A program made the position numbers and the translations under genes. A stretch of DNA of 64,000 bases from contig JAEOAD010000888.1 in the NCBI GenBank assembly GCA_036365145.1, positions 1,711,001 through 1,775,000 on the forward strand. Direction: 5' to 3'. The stretch's first letter is position 1; the number at the start of each line of letters is the position of its first letter. Below the pieces are notes generated by a model. The model ran no database searches, was not told the DNA's origin, and saw nothing but the letters and a program-made list of their open reading frames with translations. This DNA comes from Orientallactaga sibirica (taxonomy: Eukaryota > Chordata > Mammalia > Rodentia > Dipodidae). Positions 24,601 through 37,100 of this stretch are shown here, in pieces.

Positions 24601-27600
24601 CTAGTGTCAAAAGTTACTGAATATCACATACGTAACTCACCTAATATCCAAAGATGCAAACACATACACACCCATGTCACATACACATGTAAAGAAAAGT
24701 GTGGATCCAGTTCTTTCTGTTCTGGTTTGTTTCTGGTGTTGTTTCTATAGTCCAGGTTGGTCTTGAACTCACCATGTAACCGATGAGGGCCCTGATCTCA
24801 TGTTTCTCCTTCCTCAAGCTCTTAAGTGCTGGGACACTGTGCTACTTAGCCCAGCTATGTAGCTCCAAATATTCTAATCATTCAAATGCCACCAGCCCGT
24901 GGGTGCTGACAGATGGAAGCAATGGGACACCATGACCAGAAGAACGCATGTGCAGCAACAATAAGGAGCCCCTCCCCTTCTTCACTGACATGGGGGTGAG
25001 GCTGGGGCTTCAATGCTAAGCCTCTCCCTTTAGCTGCTGCTTGTCCCAGGCACCAGAAACATCTGATGTCAGCAAATCCACTTGCTCTGTGAGTCAGCCA
25101 GAACGCAGTAGGCAACACCTACAGGGTGCTTCAGAAGATAGGTTTAGAAAGCAAAGACATACTAAACGTCCTGTAGCCCCCAGCAAGGATAGTTCAACCC
25201 AGAACACCATGCCTTGTAAGCATGAGGATTTGATCCCTAGTATCTATGTAAAATGCCAAGTGTGGTGGTGTAAGCTTGGTGTGGGCATTGGGGAGACAGA
25301 GACAAACAGATCCTGGCCAGCCAGTCAAGCCAACTTAGGGAGTTCCAGGCCAGTGAGAGACCCTATCTCAAAAAAGATAGTTGAAGATGGGCGTGGTGGC
25401 GCATGCCTTTAATCACAGCGCTTGGGAAGCAGAGGTAGGAGGATCACCATGAGTTCAAGGCCACCCTGAGACTACATAGTAAATTTCAGGAGAGCCAGGG
25501 AGTCTTTACCTCAAAAAACCTTCCCCCCAAAAGATGGTTGGACATCTCTATCCCACTCTCCAAGGCCCAGGGACCATTGTGGAAGAGGTGGTGGAAAGAA
25601 TGTAAGAGCCAAAGGAAGGGGAAGAGTGCTTACAATACTGTCTTCCAGACACAAAGTGGCCTTGATATTCATGACCTCACAGTGGCTGACACTACCTACG
25701 CAAGACCTGCATAAGAGGAGGGAAAAATGATGACATCAAAACTGAAGAGTGACTAGTTGGAACGAAGAAGGGATTCAGTGAAGGGGGGATTTGGAAGGGG
25801 GAAGGGCGAATTGTGGGAGGAGATTATGATCAAGATATATTGTCTATATTTACAAAAGCTGCCAATAAAAGTTTAAAATAAGAAATAATTGCCAAGTGTG
25901 ATGGCGCACGCCTTTAATCCCAGCACTCGGGAGGCAGAGGTAGGGGGACTGCCGTGAGTTCAAGGCCACCCTGAGATTACATAATGAGTTCCAGTCAGCC
26001 TGGGCTAGTGTGAAACCCTACCTCAAAAAACTAAAAAAAAAAAAAAAAAAAAGAAATATTGTCAGGTGTGGTGGCCTTTAATCCCAGCACTTGGGAGGCC
26101 AAAGTAGGAGGACTGTTGTGAGTTTGAGGGCACCCTGATCTACAGTGAGACCATGACTCAAAAAGAAGAAAAGAAAGTATTTAGGACTAGAGCTGCAAAA
26201 TTAAAAATGAAAAATAAATGGTTGGTACCCAAAGAATATAATGACCTCTGTCCTCCACGCACAGATGCACCTGAACACACACTTACCTGTATGTACATAT
26301 GTACCAGCTCCCCCACCAGTCCCCCTGCCACAAAAGAGTCTAGACTGCTGAGGTTTTTCAGGGTTAGCAGGTGTCTTTGAAGTCCGGGTGTAGAGGGCAA
26401 GATTTAAGGTGGAATGGCTAGAGGGGAGGAAGGATTTTTCAGGCAAGAGAGACTGTAGCAAAGGTTTGGAGGTGTGATGTTCAAGTTGGGTATGAGAGCT
26501 AGTTAGGGGAGAATGTGTAGGGTGTAGAGTTGGTCTTTCCAGACATGTCTGATGCAAACTATCATTGCAGACACACAAATACAGAACATCTCCAATCCAA
26601 AAACCCCAAATCTCAAAGGCTCTGAAATCCAAAACTCTTTGAGTGCTTGATGGTTTGAATGTAATATGTCTCTCATAGACTCAGGTACTGAATCCTTAAT
26701 CTCCAGTTGGTGGAACTGTTTGGAACGATTGTGGAACTTTTAGGAAGTGGACCCTTGCTGGAGGAAGTGTATTACTGGGTTAGTAGTGTCTTGAGTTGTT
26801 TCAGCCCAGTCCTGAATGTTGCCCCCCACCTCTCTCTCCTTTCTCCCTGATGATGTGACAATGTGACACTGGTTGTCTGCTCCTGCCATGCTTTCTCTGC
26901 TACGATGGACTTCCCTCTGAAACTGTAAGCCAAAGTAAACCCTTTCCTCCCCTAAGCTGCTTCTGATTGCATATTTAGTCCAAGCAAGAAGAAAACTGAT
27001 ACAAGTGCAACAAAACTACATAGTGAAAACCTCCATACCTGACTTCATAGATTGGCCAGTCAAAGCACAAGCACACTAGAAATGGTGTTCTGAATTACCT
27101 CCGGGCTTGTGTCTCAGGTGTGTATGAAAGATAAATGAATCCTGTATTTAGACTTGGGGCTAAATTCTCTCATTTTGTATATGCAAATATTCTGATCCAC
27201 CCCTGCCCCGAAAAATCTGAAATCAGAAATATTTCTGATTCCAAGCATCTCAGATAAAGAATACACAATTTCAGAACTGGGAAGATGGCTCAGCAGTTAA
27301 AGATACTTGCTTGCAAAGCTTGCTGGCCTGGGGTTCAATTTGCAAGCGACCCACGTAAGCCAGACACAAAAGTGGTATAAGTACCTGGTATTTGTTTGCA
27401 ATGGCAGGAGGCCCTGGCACACCCATCCACACACACACATTCAAATTTAATAAAAGGTGCAAAGTGCAAGAACATATCACCTAGAGTAGCCAGGTCACCT
27501 GTAGTAAGTGGCGTAGGATTCCAGTTTTCTTGTTCATTAAAGTAGGATGAGTATTACCCAATCTCACTGGGTTTACAAAAAAGAATATACATTTATGAAT

Positions 27601-30600
27601 ACTGTGAGGTAACTCCATGTGAGGCACTTTAACACCTAAGTTACACTTCCTGTCATTTCCCCTTGAGGATTCTTTCTGCAAAATGGACATGCACTGCAAG
27701 GAAGAGCAGGCAGTGTGACACAGGGGAGGGCAGAGAGCAACAGAGCCTGGAAGAGCCAGGCAAAGAGCCTTGGTCAGGGTGCTCAAGAGTGTATTACCCG
27801 TCCACAGCTGCCCAGGCTGTCCTCGTCCGATTCATGCCTTCGGTAACCATTGGTATGGCCCTGCAAGGAAGTGGAGATTGAGTGATACAAGGGGCAGACC
27901 TTCCTTCCAGAGACCAGCTGCAGGGGAACAGAGCTGGCCTTCCCAGGAGGCACCTTCCTGTCCCTCTCCTTGTGTGAACCGATGGAACTAACCCAAAGAC
28001 AGAGGAAGCAGCATGAAGCCTCTGCAGAAATAGTGTGCAGTCCTTTCTTTGGCCAAGGCTCCTCCTGTATATTTACATTCACGATCATATAGCTGAGACC
28101 AGAGACTTCCCGGCACCTGGCCCTGATGCACAGGTGAGCCCATTTTGACACCCAGTGAAGCCTCTGAAGGGCTGAGAGTGCCCAGGCCTCCCACCCAGAG
28201 GACGCTGTGAGGACACTAAGGAAACTGATGTCTGGGACCCTCCCTAGGACTTTCAGGGTCCCGTGCCTTTGAGCTGCACTTTCCCACCTACACCAGTCCC
28301 AGGTAAATCTATTACCCAGCATCCTCTGTGCTCAGCAACCAAAGACTACAGCTTCACTAAGAGATTTGTGTGCCCTTTTCCCTCCCCCTCCACTTCCCCC
28401 TCTCTTCCTCATTATTTTTTTCTGTAGCTCAGGCTGACCTGGAACCCACTATGTAGTCTCAGGATGGCCTCGAATTCACAGCGATCCTCCTACCTCTGCC
28501 TCTCAAGTGCTGAGATTAAAGGCATGTGCCACCACACCTAGCTTCTTCCTCATTTTATTTTTGTTCTTTTTTAAATTTTTATTTTTTTAATTTTTAAAAA
28601 TTTATTTATTAGAGACAGAGAGAGGGAGAAAGAGAGAGAGACAGAGAGAGAAAAAGTGAGAATGGGCATGCCAGGGCCTCTAGACACCACAAACAAACTC
28701 CAGATGCATGTGCCACCATGTGCATCTGGCTAAGGTGGGACATGGAGAATCAAACTGGGGTCCTTAGGCTTTGTAGGCAGGTTCCTTAACCACTAAGCAA
28801 TCTCTCCAGCCCAAATTTTATTATTTTAGAGAAAGTGTGAGAGAGACACAGAAAGAGAGAGAACAGGCGTGTCAGGACCTCAGCCACTGAAGTCTAACTC
28901 CAGATGCTGCGCCACGTAGTGGGCATGTGCAACCTTGTGCTTGCCTCACCTTTGTGTGTTTGGCTTATGTGGGATCTGGAGTCAAACACGGGTCCTTATG
29001 CTTTGCAGGCAAGTGCCTTAACCACTAAGCCGTCTTTCCAGTCCTTTTGTTCTTTTTTAAACTTATTTATTAGAGAGAGGGAGAGAGAGAATGGTGTGCC
29101 AGGGCCTCTAGCCACTACAAATGGACTCCAGATACATGTGCCACCATGTGCATCTGGCTTACTTGGGTACTGGGGAATTGAATCTGGGTCCTTATGCTTC
29201 ACAGGCAAGTGCCTTAACCATTAAGCCATCTCTCCACCCTTTATTTTTGTTCTTTTTTTAAATTATTATTTTTCAGTGTAGGGTCTCACTCTAGCTCAGG
29301 CTGACCTGGAATTCGCTATGTAGTCTCAGGGTGGCCTCGAATTCACGGCGATCCTCCTACCTCTGCCTCCTGAGTGCTGGTTGTTCTTTTTTTAAAAAGA
29401 CATTTAAAAAATTTTTTAAAATTTATTTGCAAGCAGAGAAAGAAAAGGGGGGAGGTGAGGGAGAGAACGGACACACCAAGGCCTACAGCCACTGCAAATG
29501 AACTCCAGATGCATGTACCACTTTGTGCATCTGGATTTACATGGGTCCTGGGGAATCAAACCTGGGTTGTTAGGCTCTACAGGCAAGCAAGCACCTTAGC
29601 CACTTAGCCATCCCTCTAGTCCTATTTTGTTCTTCTTCCTTTTGTGTGTGTGTGTGGGGGGGTGTCAAGGTACTAGCCCAGGCTGACCTGGAATTCACTA
29701 TGTAGTCTCAGGGTGGCCTTGAACTCAAAGCGATCCTCCTACCTCTGCCTCCTGAGTGCGAGCACTGGGATTAAAGGCATGCGCCACCATGGCTGGCTCT
29801 TTTTTTGTTTTGTTTTTTGTTTTTTCAAGGGGTAGGTGTTTTTTTCTAGTCCAGGCTGACCTAGAATTTACTATGTATTCTCAGGGTAGCCTTGAACTCA
29901 TGGTGATCCTCCTACCTCTGCCTCCCGAGTGCTGGGATTAAAGGTGTCGGGCACCATGCTTGGCTTTTTTTTTTTTTTTTTTTTTAATTTTATATTTGTT
30001 TGAGAGAGAGAGAGAGAGGGTGGGAGGGCAGATTGAGAAAGAGAAAATGGATGCACCAGAGCCTCCAGCTACTGCATACAAGTTCCAGACACATGCGCCA
30101 TCCATGCATCTGGCTTACATGGGTCCTGGTGAATTGAACCTGGGTCCTTTGGCTTTGCAGGCAAGTGCCTTAACCACTAAGCCATCTCTCTATCCCCCTA
30201 TTTTGTTCTTTTTGAGACAGGGTCTCCCTACGTAGCCCAGGCTGGCCTTGAACTTCTGATCCTCCTGCTTCAGCCTCCCATCATGTGTGTGCCTACATAC
30301 CCAGTTGGTCTGCCATTTTCAACCTTGTCTTTGAGCCTCTACATTGTCTCTTTCCACACCCACATCAGCCCGTTTTACTTCTTCCCAACATTTATCTGAA
30401 ACATTCTGCTTTGTTCTTTCTATGTCCTCAGGGCCCACTCTCATTCCTCCTCTAGCTTCTTTCCCTCCTCTCCTGGAGGGTAGATGAGGCACAGAGGACT
30501 CTGGACTCATTGTCTGGGGAGGGGGGTGCTTACGTGTTCTCGAGGTTCAGGGTCACCCAGCTCACTTCGCTTCTCACTGGGATATCCACTGTCCCCACTG

Positions 30601-33600
30601 GCCTCAGAATCCTGCAGAGAAAAGATGATCTTGGAGTCCTAGTGGTCCTCTGAGCACCCGATGGTGGCGACATTCGGATATAACGTTCATTTTCTTTCTC
30701 TCCCTTGCCCCATTCCCTAACTTAACATCTTCCTGCCCTGTGCTGACTGGAACACCAGAGAAGAGTACAAAGTAGTGGCAAAGAGTGAGGACTCTGGAGC
30801 CAAGTTGCCTGGGCTCAAATCTAGCTTCGTTACTTGCCAGTTAGGACCTGGGCAGTTGCTCAATTTCTCTGAGCCTCAGTTTCCCTAGCTGTGAGGATTC
30901 ATCCTAGCACCAACATTAAAGGGCTGCATTAGGATTTGGATATAAAAGGTGATGGGATCATGAGAGTGCTAATCTCATCAGTGGGTTAACTAATTATAAT
31001 TAGATGGGCCCTGGCTGAAGGAAGCAGGTCACTAGGGGCTTGCTTCTGAAAGATATTTTTGTGCCCAGACCCTTCCCCTTCACTCAACCCCCATTTCCTG
31101 GTTGCCATGGGGTGAGTAACTGTGTGCTCTGGGACCCTCCCATCACAGAGCCAAGTAGACTGAACCTATGAAACTGCGAGCCAAAATAACTGGGCTGGAG
31201 AGATGGCTTAACGGTTAAAGTGCTTGCCTGCAAAGCCAAAAGGACCCAGGTTTGATTCTCCAGTAACCACATAAGCCAGTTGCACATGGTGGCACATGTG
31301 CCTGGAATTCATTTGCAATGGCTAGAGGCCCTGATGCATCCACCCTCTCTCTGTTTCTCTTTCTCTCTCAAATAAATAAATAAAATATTTTTAAAAAAAA
31401 CAAGGGCTGGGAAGATGGTTTAGTGGTTAAGGCGCTTGCCTGTGAAGCCTAAGGACCCACATTCTACTCTCTAGATCCCATGTTAGCCAGACACACAAAG
31501 GTAAGGCAAGAACAAGGTCATACATGCCCCACTAGGTAGTGCAAGCATCTGGAGTTCAATTGCAGTGGCTGAGGCCCTGGCATGCCAATTCTCTATCTCT
31601 CCTCTCTCTCTCTAAAATAAAATAATAATAATAATAAATAACCTTTGTCTCCTGTTTTATGTGTACTCCTGTCTTGTTTTTTTTTTTTTTTTTTTTTTTT
31701 TTTGATTTTCCAAGGTAGGGTTTCAGTCTAGCCCAGGCTGACGTGGAATTCACTATGTAATCACAGGGTGGCCTCAAACTCTCAGCGATCCTCCTACCTC
31801 TGCCTCCTGAGTGCTGGGATTAAAGGCATGTGCCACCATGCCCCGCCCCATCTAGTTCTAGAATAAAACCTGTTCTAAGGCCTGGGGAGATAGCTCTGTG
31901 GATAAAGTGCTTGCTGTGTAAGTGTGAGGACCTGAGTTCAGATCCCCAGCAACTACATAAAGGGAGACGTGGAAGTCCAAGCATCTGTAATTCCAGTGTA
32001 TCTACAGCAAGATAGGGGGTAGAAATAGAAGAATCTCCCAGAAGCTCATGGGCCAGCCAGCCAGCCTGGTGAACACAGTGGTAAATAACAAGAGACCCTG
32101 CCTCAAACAAGGTAAGAATCCACACATAGAGTTGTCCTCTGATCTTCACATACACCCTATTTTTGTTTGTTTGTTTGTTTGTTTGTTTGTTTGTTTGTAT
32201 TTTGGTTTTTGAGGTAGGGTTTCACTCTAGCACAGGCTGATCTGGAATTCACTCTGTAGTCTCAGGGTGGCCTCAAACTCATGGCAATCCTCCTACCTCT
32301 GCCTCTCGAGTGCTGGGATTAAAGGCGTGCGCCACCATGCCCGGCTACATACACACTTCTATACATGAACACACACACATACACATTAAAAAAAACCCTG
32401 TTCTAAAGGGAATAAAAGATATCTATCTGCTTTTCCTTTTTCTGATGTGGAAACCTTCTTAACCATCTCTGGGGACTGCAGCTTCTTCCAGGGGACAGGC
32501 AGAAGGCTGAGATTCATCTGCACCTTCACACCCCATGTCTTCCTGGTGATGCCCCAGCAGTTCTCAACCAGAAGTTCTGCCCTCAGTTCCCAGTGGAAGG
32601 GAGCCCTATCCCTCCACCACACCACGGCCCCTCCAACTCCACTCACCCGGTGATTGTCCACATGGTCGTGGTCTCTAGATGCCATGTTATCGAGGTCACT
32701 GAATACAGGCCAATCTGAGCAGGGACAAGCAAAGACAATGTGGGACATGCACAGATCCTACCCCCGGGCTTGCTTACAGCAGACTGCACCTGCACCAGGT
32801 CTCACGCACAGTCCAGGTGATCTCCATCTAGCAGTGACTCTCCCGAGTGCTGGGGTTACGTGTGTGTGTGTGTGTGTACATATACATACCCCACTAAGCC
32901 CAGCACGTTTTGTTTGGTTTTGTTTTTCATGTGTAGGCATGTGTATGGTTTGCACTCGTGTACAAATGTTCATGCTTGTGAGCATGCACATGCATGTTCA
33001 GGTGCATATATGTGCATGTGGAAGCGTGGGTATGGTTTGCACTCATGTAAGAATGTTTGTGCTTGTGAGCACACATGTGTATGTGCAGGTGCACACACAC
33101 GTGTGTGATCTGCACTCACATGTAAGAATGTTCATGTTGGGGCTGGGGAAATGGCTTAATGGTTAAGGCATTTGCCTGTGAAGCCTAAGGACCCCAGTTC
33201 AATTCCCCAGGAACCATGTAAACCAGATACACAAGGGGGTGCATGTGTCTGGAGTTTGTTTGCAGTGGCTGAAGGCCCTGGTGCGCCCATTCTCTTTCTC
33301 TCTGCATCTTCCTCTCTCTCTCTCTCAAATAAATAAATAAATAAATTTTTAAAAAGAATGTTCATGTTTGTAGCATACATGTGTATATGCAGGTGCACAC
33401 ATGTGCATGTGGAGTCATGTGTGTGGTTTGTACTCACATGTAAGAATGTTCATGTTTGTGAGCACACATGTGCACATATGTGCATGGGGAGGCTTGTGTG
33501 ATTTGTATTCACATGTAAGAATGTTCATGCTTGTGAGCACATGTGTATGTCCAGGTGCACACACATGTAGGTGGAAGCAATATGGAGTATCTACTTCTAT

Positions 33601-34106
33601 CACTTCACCTTTTTTTGGGGGGTTGGGGGTTGAGGTAGGGTTTCACTCTAGCCAAGACTGACCTGGAATTCACTATGTGGTCTCAGGCTGGTCATGAACT
33701 CACAGTGATCCTCCTACCTCTGCCTCCTGAGTGCTAGGATTAAAGGTGTGCGCCACCATGCCCACCCACCTTACTTTTTTTGAGACAGGGTCTCTCATTG
33801 GCCCAGAACTAACCAATTTGGCTTCCAAACTAGTCAGCAAGCCCTGGAAATCCCTTGTCTCATTCTCCCCCAGTACTAGGATTACAGGTGTATGCAATTG
33901 CACCAGTATTTACATGGATGCTGGGGGTCCAAGTCCTGGTGTTTGCATAGAAAAGAACTTTACAAGGCCAGGCATAGTGGCACATGTCTTTAATCCTAGC
34001 ACTTGGGAGGCAGAGGTAGGAGGATCGCCATATCTTCGAGGCCACCCGAGACTACATAGTGAATTCCAGGCCAGCCTAAGCTAGAGTGAGACCCTACCTT
34101 GAAAAA

Positions 34107-34138
<32 letters not shown>

Positions 34139-37100
34139 CCAGGCATGGTGGTGCATGTCTTTAATCTCAGCACTCAGGAGGCAGAGGATCACCATGAGCG
34201 CAAGGCCTCCTGAGACTACATAGTGAGTTCCAGGTCAGCCTGGGCTAGAGTGAGACCCTACCTCAAAAAAAGAAAGAAAGAAGAAAGAAAGAAAGAAAGA
34301 GAGAGAGAGGGGGAGGGAGGGAGGAGGGAGGGAGGGAGGGAGGGAGGGAGGGAAGGAGGGAAGAAGGAAGGAAGACCATAAGAGAATTTTTTTACCCACT
34401 AAGCCATCTCCCAAACCAAATACACTTTTTTTTTTTCAAAGTAAGGTCTCACTCTAGCCCAGGCTAACCTGGAACTCACTCTGAACACCCAGGCTAGCCT
34501 GAAACTCACAGCGATCCTCCTATCTCTGCCTCCCCAGTGCTGGGACCAAAGGTGTGTGCCACCACACCCAGCATTTTTTTTTTGTCATTATGTTTTTTTG
34601 TTTTGAGGGAAGGTCTCAGTCTATCCCAGGCTGGTCTCAAACTCATAGCAGTGCTCCTACTACAGCCTCTGAAATGCTGAGATTAAAGGCATACATTACC
34701 ATGCCCAGACCACATTTTATTTTTTAAAGAAAAGTACAAAGTGGAAAAGGGATATTGTCAACCTCTGGAGAACTACTACAATTCTTTTTTTTCCCCCAAG
34801 GTAGAGTCTCGGTCTAGCCCAGGCTGACTTGGAACTCACTCTGTAGCTTTAGGCTGGCCTCAAACTCATGGTGATCCTTCTACCACTGTCTCTCAAGTGC
34901 TGGGATTTAAAGCATGCACCACCAAGCCAGGCTCTGAGAGCTCATTCCTTAAGACCTTTTTCTAAGTGTAATTTGCTAGCCACTGGGTCCAGAACAAGAA
35001 GCTTCAGCTTTGTGTCTCTGCTGTATTCACACTTGTATTATAATGTAATTACTAACATGCCCAGCTCTGCAACAAGTGCAGTTAAGACAGAAGAAAAGCC
35101 ATTTGTATATACATGTGGGGCCCAAAATGTGCCTCACAGGGCTTCAAAACTGACTCTCCCTTATCTCTGTCTCCTGCCCTCAGCAAGCAGGACTCAATCT
35201 GTGCAGCTGCCATTTTGATTAAGTTTGTGAGAATGGAGGCTGGGGGAGCTCAGTTAATAGAATGCAGGCCTTGCAGGAATGAGGCCTAGGGTTTGTTTTG
35301 GTTTTTCGAGGTAGGGTCTCACTCTAGCTCAGGCTGACCTGGAATTCACTCTGTATTCTCAGGGTGGCCTCGAATGCATGGCAATTCTCCCACCTCTGCC
35401 TCCCGAGTGCTGAGAATAAAGGCGAGCACCACCACGCCCAGCTGAGGCCTACATTTAAATACACAGTGCGTGCACACACAAAGTCTGTGGGAACATTCTT
35501 TTTTTTTTTTTTTTTTAAGTTTATCGAGGTAGTGCCTCACTCTGGTCCAAGCTGACCTGGAATTCACTCTGTAGTCTCAAACTCAAGGCTATCTTCCTAC
35601 CTCTGCCTTCCAAGTGCTGCATGCAAAAACTGGGATTAAAGGCATTGCCATCTGACGTTGGACCCTTTATGTTTTTAAATAATAGAGAAAAAAGGAATAA
35701 ACTTTATGGCATGTGAAAACTATATGAAATTTAAAGTTCAGTGTCTGTAAGCCAAATTTTCTTGGAAGACAGCCATACTCATTGAGTTAAGAATGATCGC
35801 TGGCTGTCTTCATGCTGCAGACACAGGGACCAAATGGCCTGTAAAGAGTAAACGTCTGTCGGTCCCAGATCTTGACTATTCCAAAGGTCTCCTACCTAAA
35901 AAGCTGCTTTAAAGCTAGACATGGTGGTACATGCCTTGAATCCCAGCACTTAGGAGGCCGAGGTAGAAGGATAGTGGTGAGTTCAAAGTTGGCCTGGATC
36001 AGAGTGAGATCTGGCCTCAAAAAAAACCATAATAAATAAATAAATAATAAAGTTCTAACATTAAAATCTTCCTCTTCTGCTCTGAGTCTGTGACCTCACA
36101 GCCTTTCCCACATGAATGAATGAATAGTCAGGCTCTTCTAGCAAAACCCTGGAGGCAGCCTTGGGTCCTTCTTTCCGGCAGACCTCACAGCCATGCCATC
36201 AACACACTGCCACCTCCACACTGGGACTAATTATTCAACGTTGTCCTTCTCTCTTGCCCCCTCTCCTTTCCTCTCTCCCTAGGGATTGAAGAGAGAGCAT
36301 CAAACACTCATGGCACATCACTCCAGCGCTAGCTCTGCCCTGAATGTGAACACAGCCCCTAATGCTGAACGACCTTCACATTCAGCTGTGATGCACTATT
36401 GTTTTTATTTGTTAGTACTTTATTCAGAACTTTTACATCTTTTTAAAAATTTTCAGAAGGGTCTCACTCTAGCCCAGGCTGACTTGGAACTCACTCTGTA
36501 GCACAGGCTGGCCCGGAGCTTATGGAGATCCTCCTACTTCAGCTTCCCCAGTACTGGGATTAAGGTATGAGCCACCATGCCCGGCCACTTTTTTCTTTTC
36601 CTTTATTTTTATTTCTCAAGATACGGTCTCACTCTAGCCCAGGCTGACCCAGAATTCACTGTGTAGTCCTAAATTGGCTTTGATCTCATAGTGATCCTTC
36701 TACCTCTGTCTTCCAAGTGCTGGGATTAAAGGCATATGCCACCATGCCCAGCCCATTTTTTTTTTCTTTTTAATAAGTGAGATTGGAATACCATTTTCTT
36801 CTTTTTGTGTTTTGTCACACTTTAATATAGGGGCTTTGCTAGTTTCATAGCACACTCTGAAAGTGTTGCCTTGTTTTCTACTGCAGGGGCTGTTTTTATA
36901 ACATTTGGTTGATCTCTGTCTTTAAAGTTCACTCAAAGAATCCACCCATAAAACCATCTGGGCCAGCATGTCTGATTTTCTACCATGAATGACAACCAGA
37001 TTAGCTTGTTCTACCTGGTGTCTGTCCCTCCAGTCACAATGACCAGGAACCAAACCCTGACTCACGGAGGTGGCCGTGTGGTGTGGCTGAAGATGGCGAG

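Larger units (their letters stand above)
20480..24710. repeat. 2.1-kb direct tandem duplication carrying two EEF2K exons
   Basis: Unit 1 is 20480-22594 and unit 2 is 22595-24710; the offset is 2115 bases at the left edge. The junction at 22590-22600 joins GTGGATCCAG to AGAGATGGCT with at most one shared base. Each unit holds, in order, a Dip SINE, an ID element, an inverted Dip, a B1, an old B1-like fragment, and exons m and l of EEF2K. All differences I found between units are 1-2 base indels, mostly in homopolymers. Confidence 0.95.

Noticed and set aside
32850..33575. CRISPR-like array
   Set aside because: Regular spacing is that of a diverged eukaryotic minisatellite; there are no unique spacers between identical short repeats.
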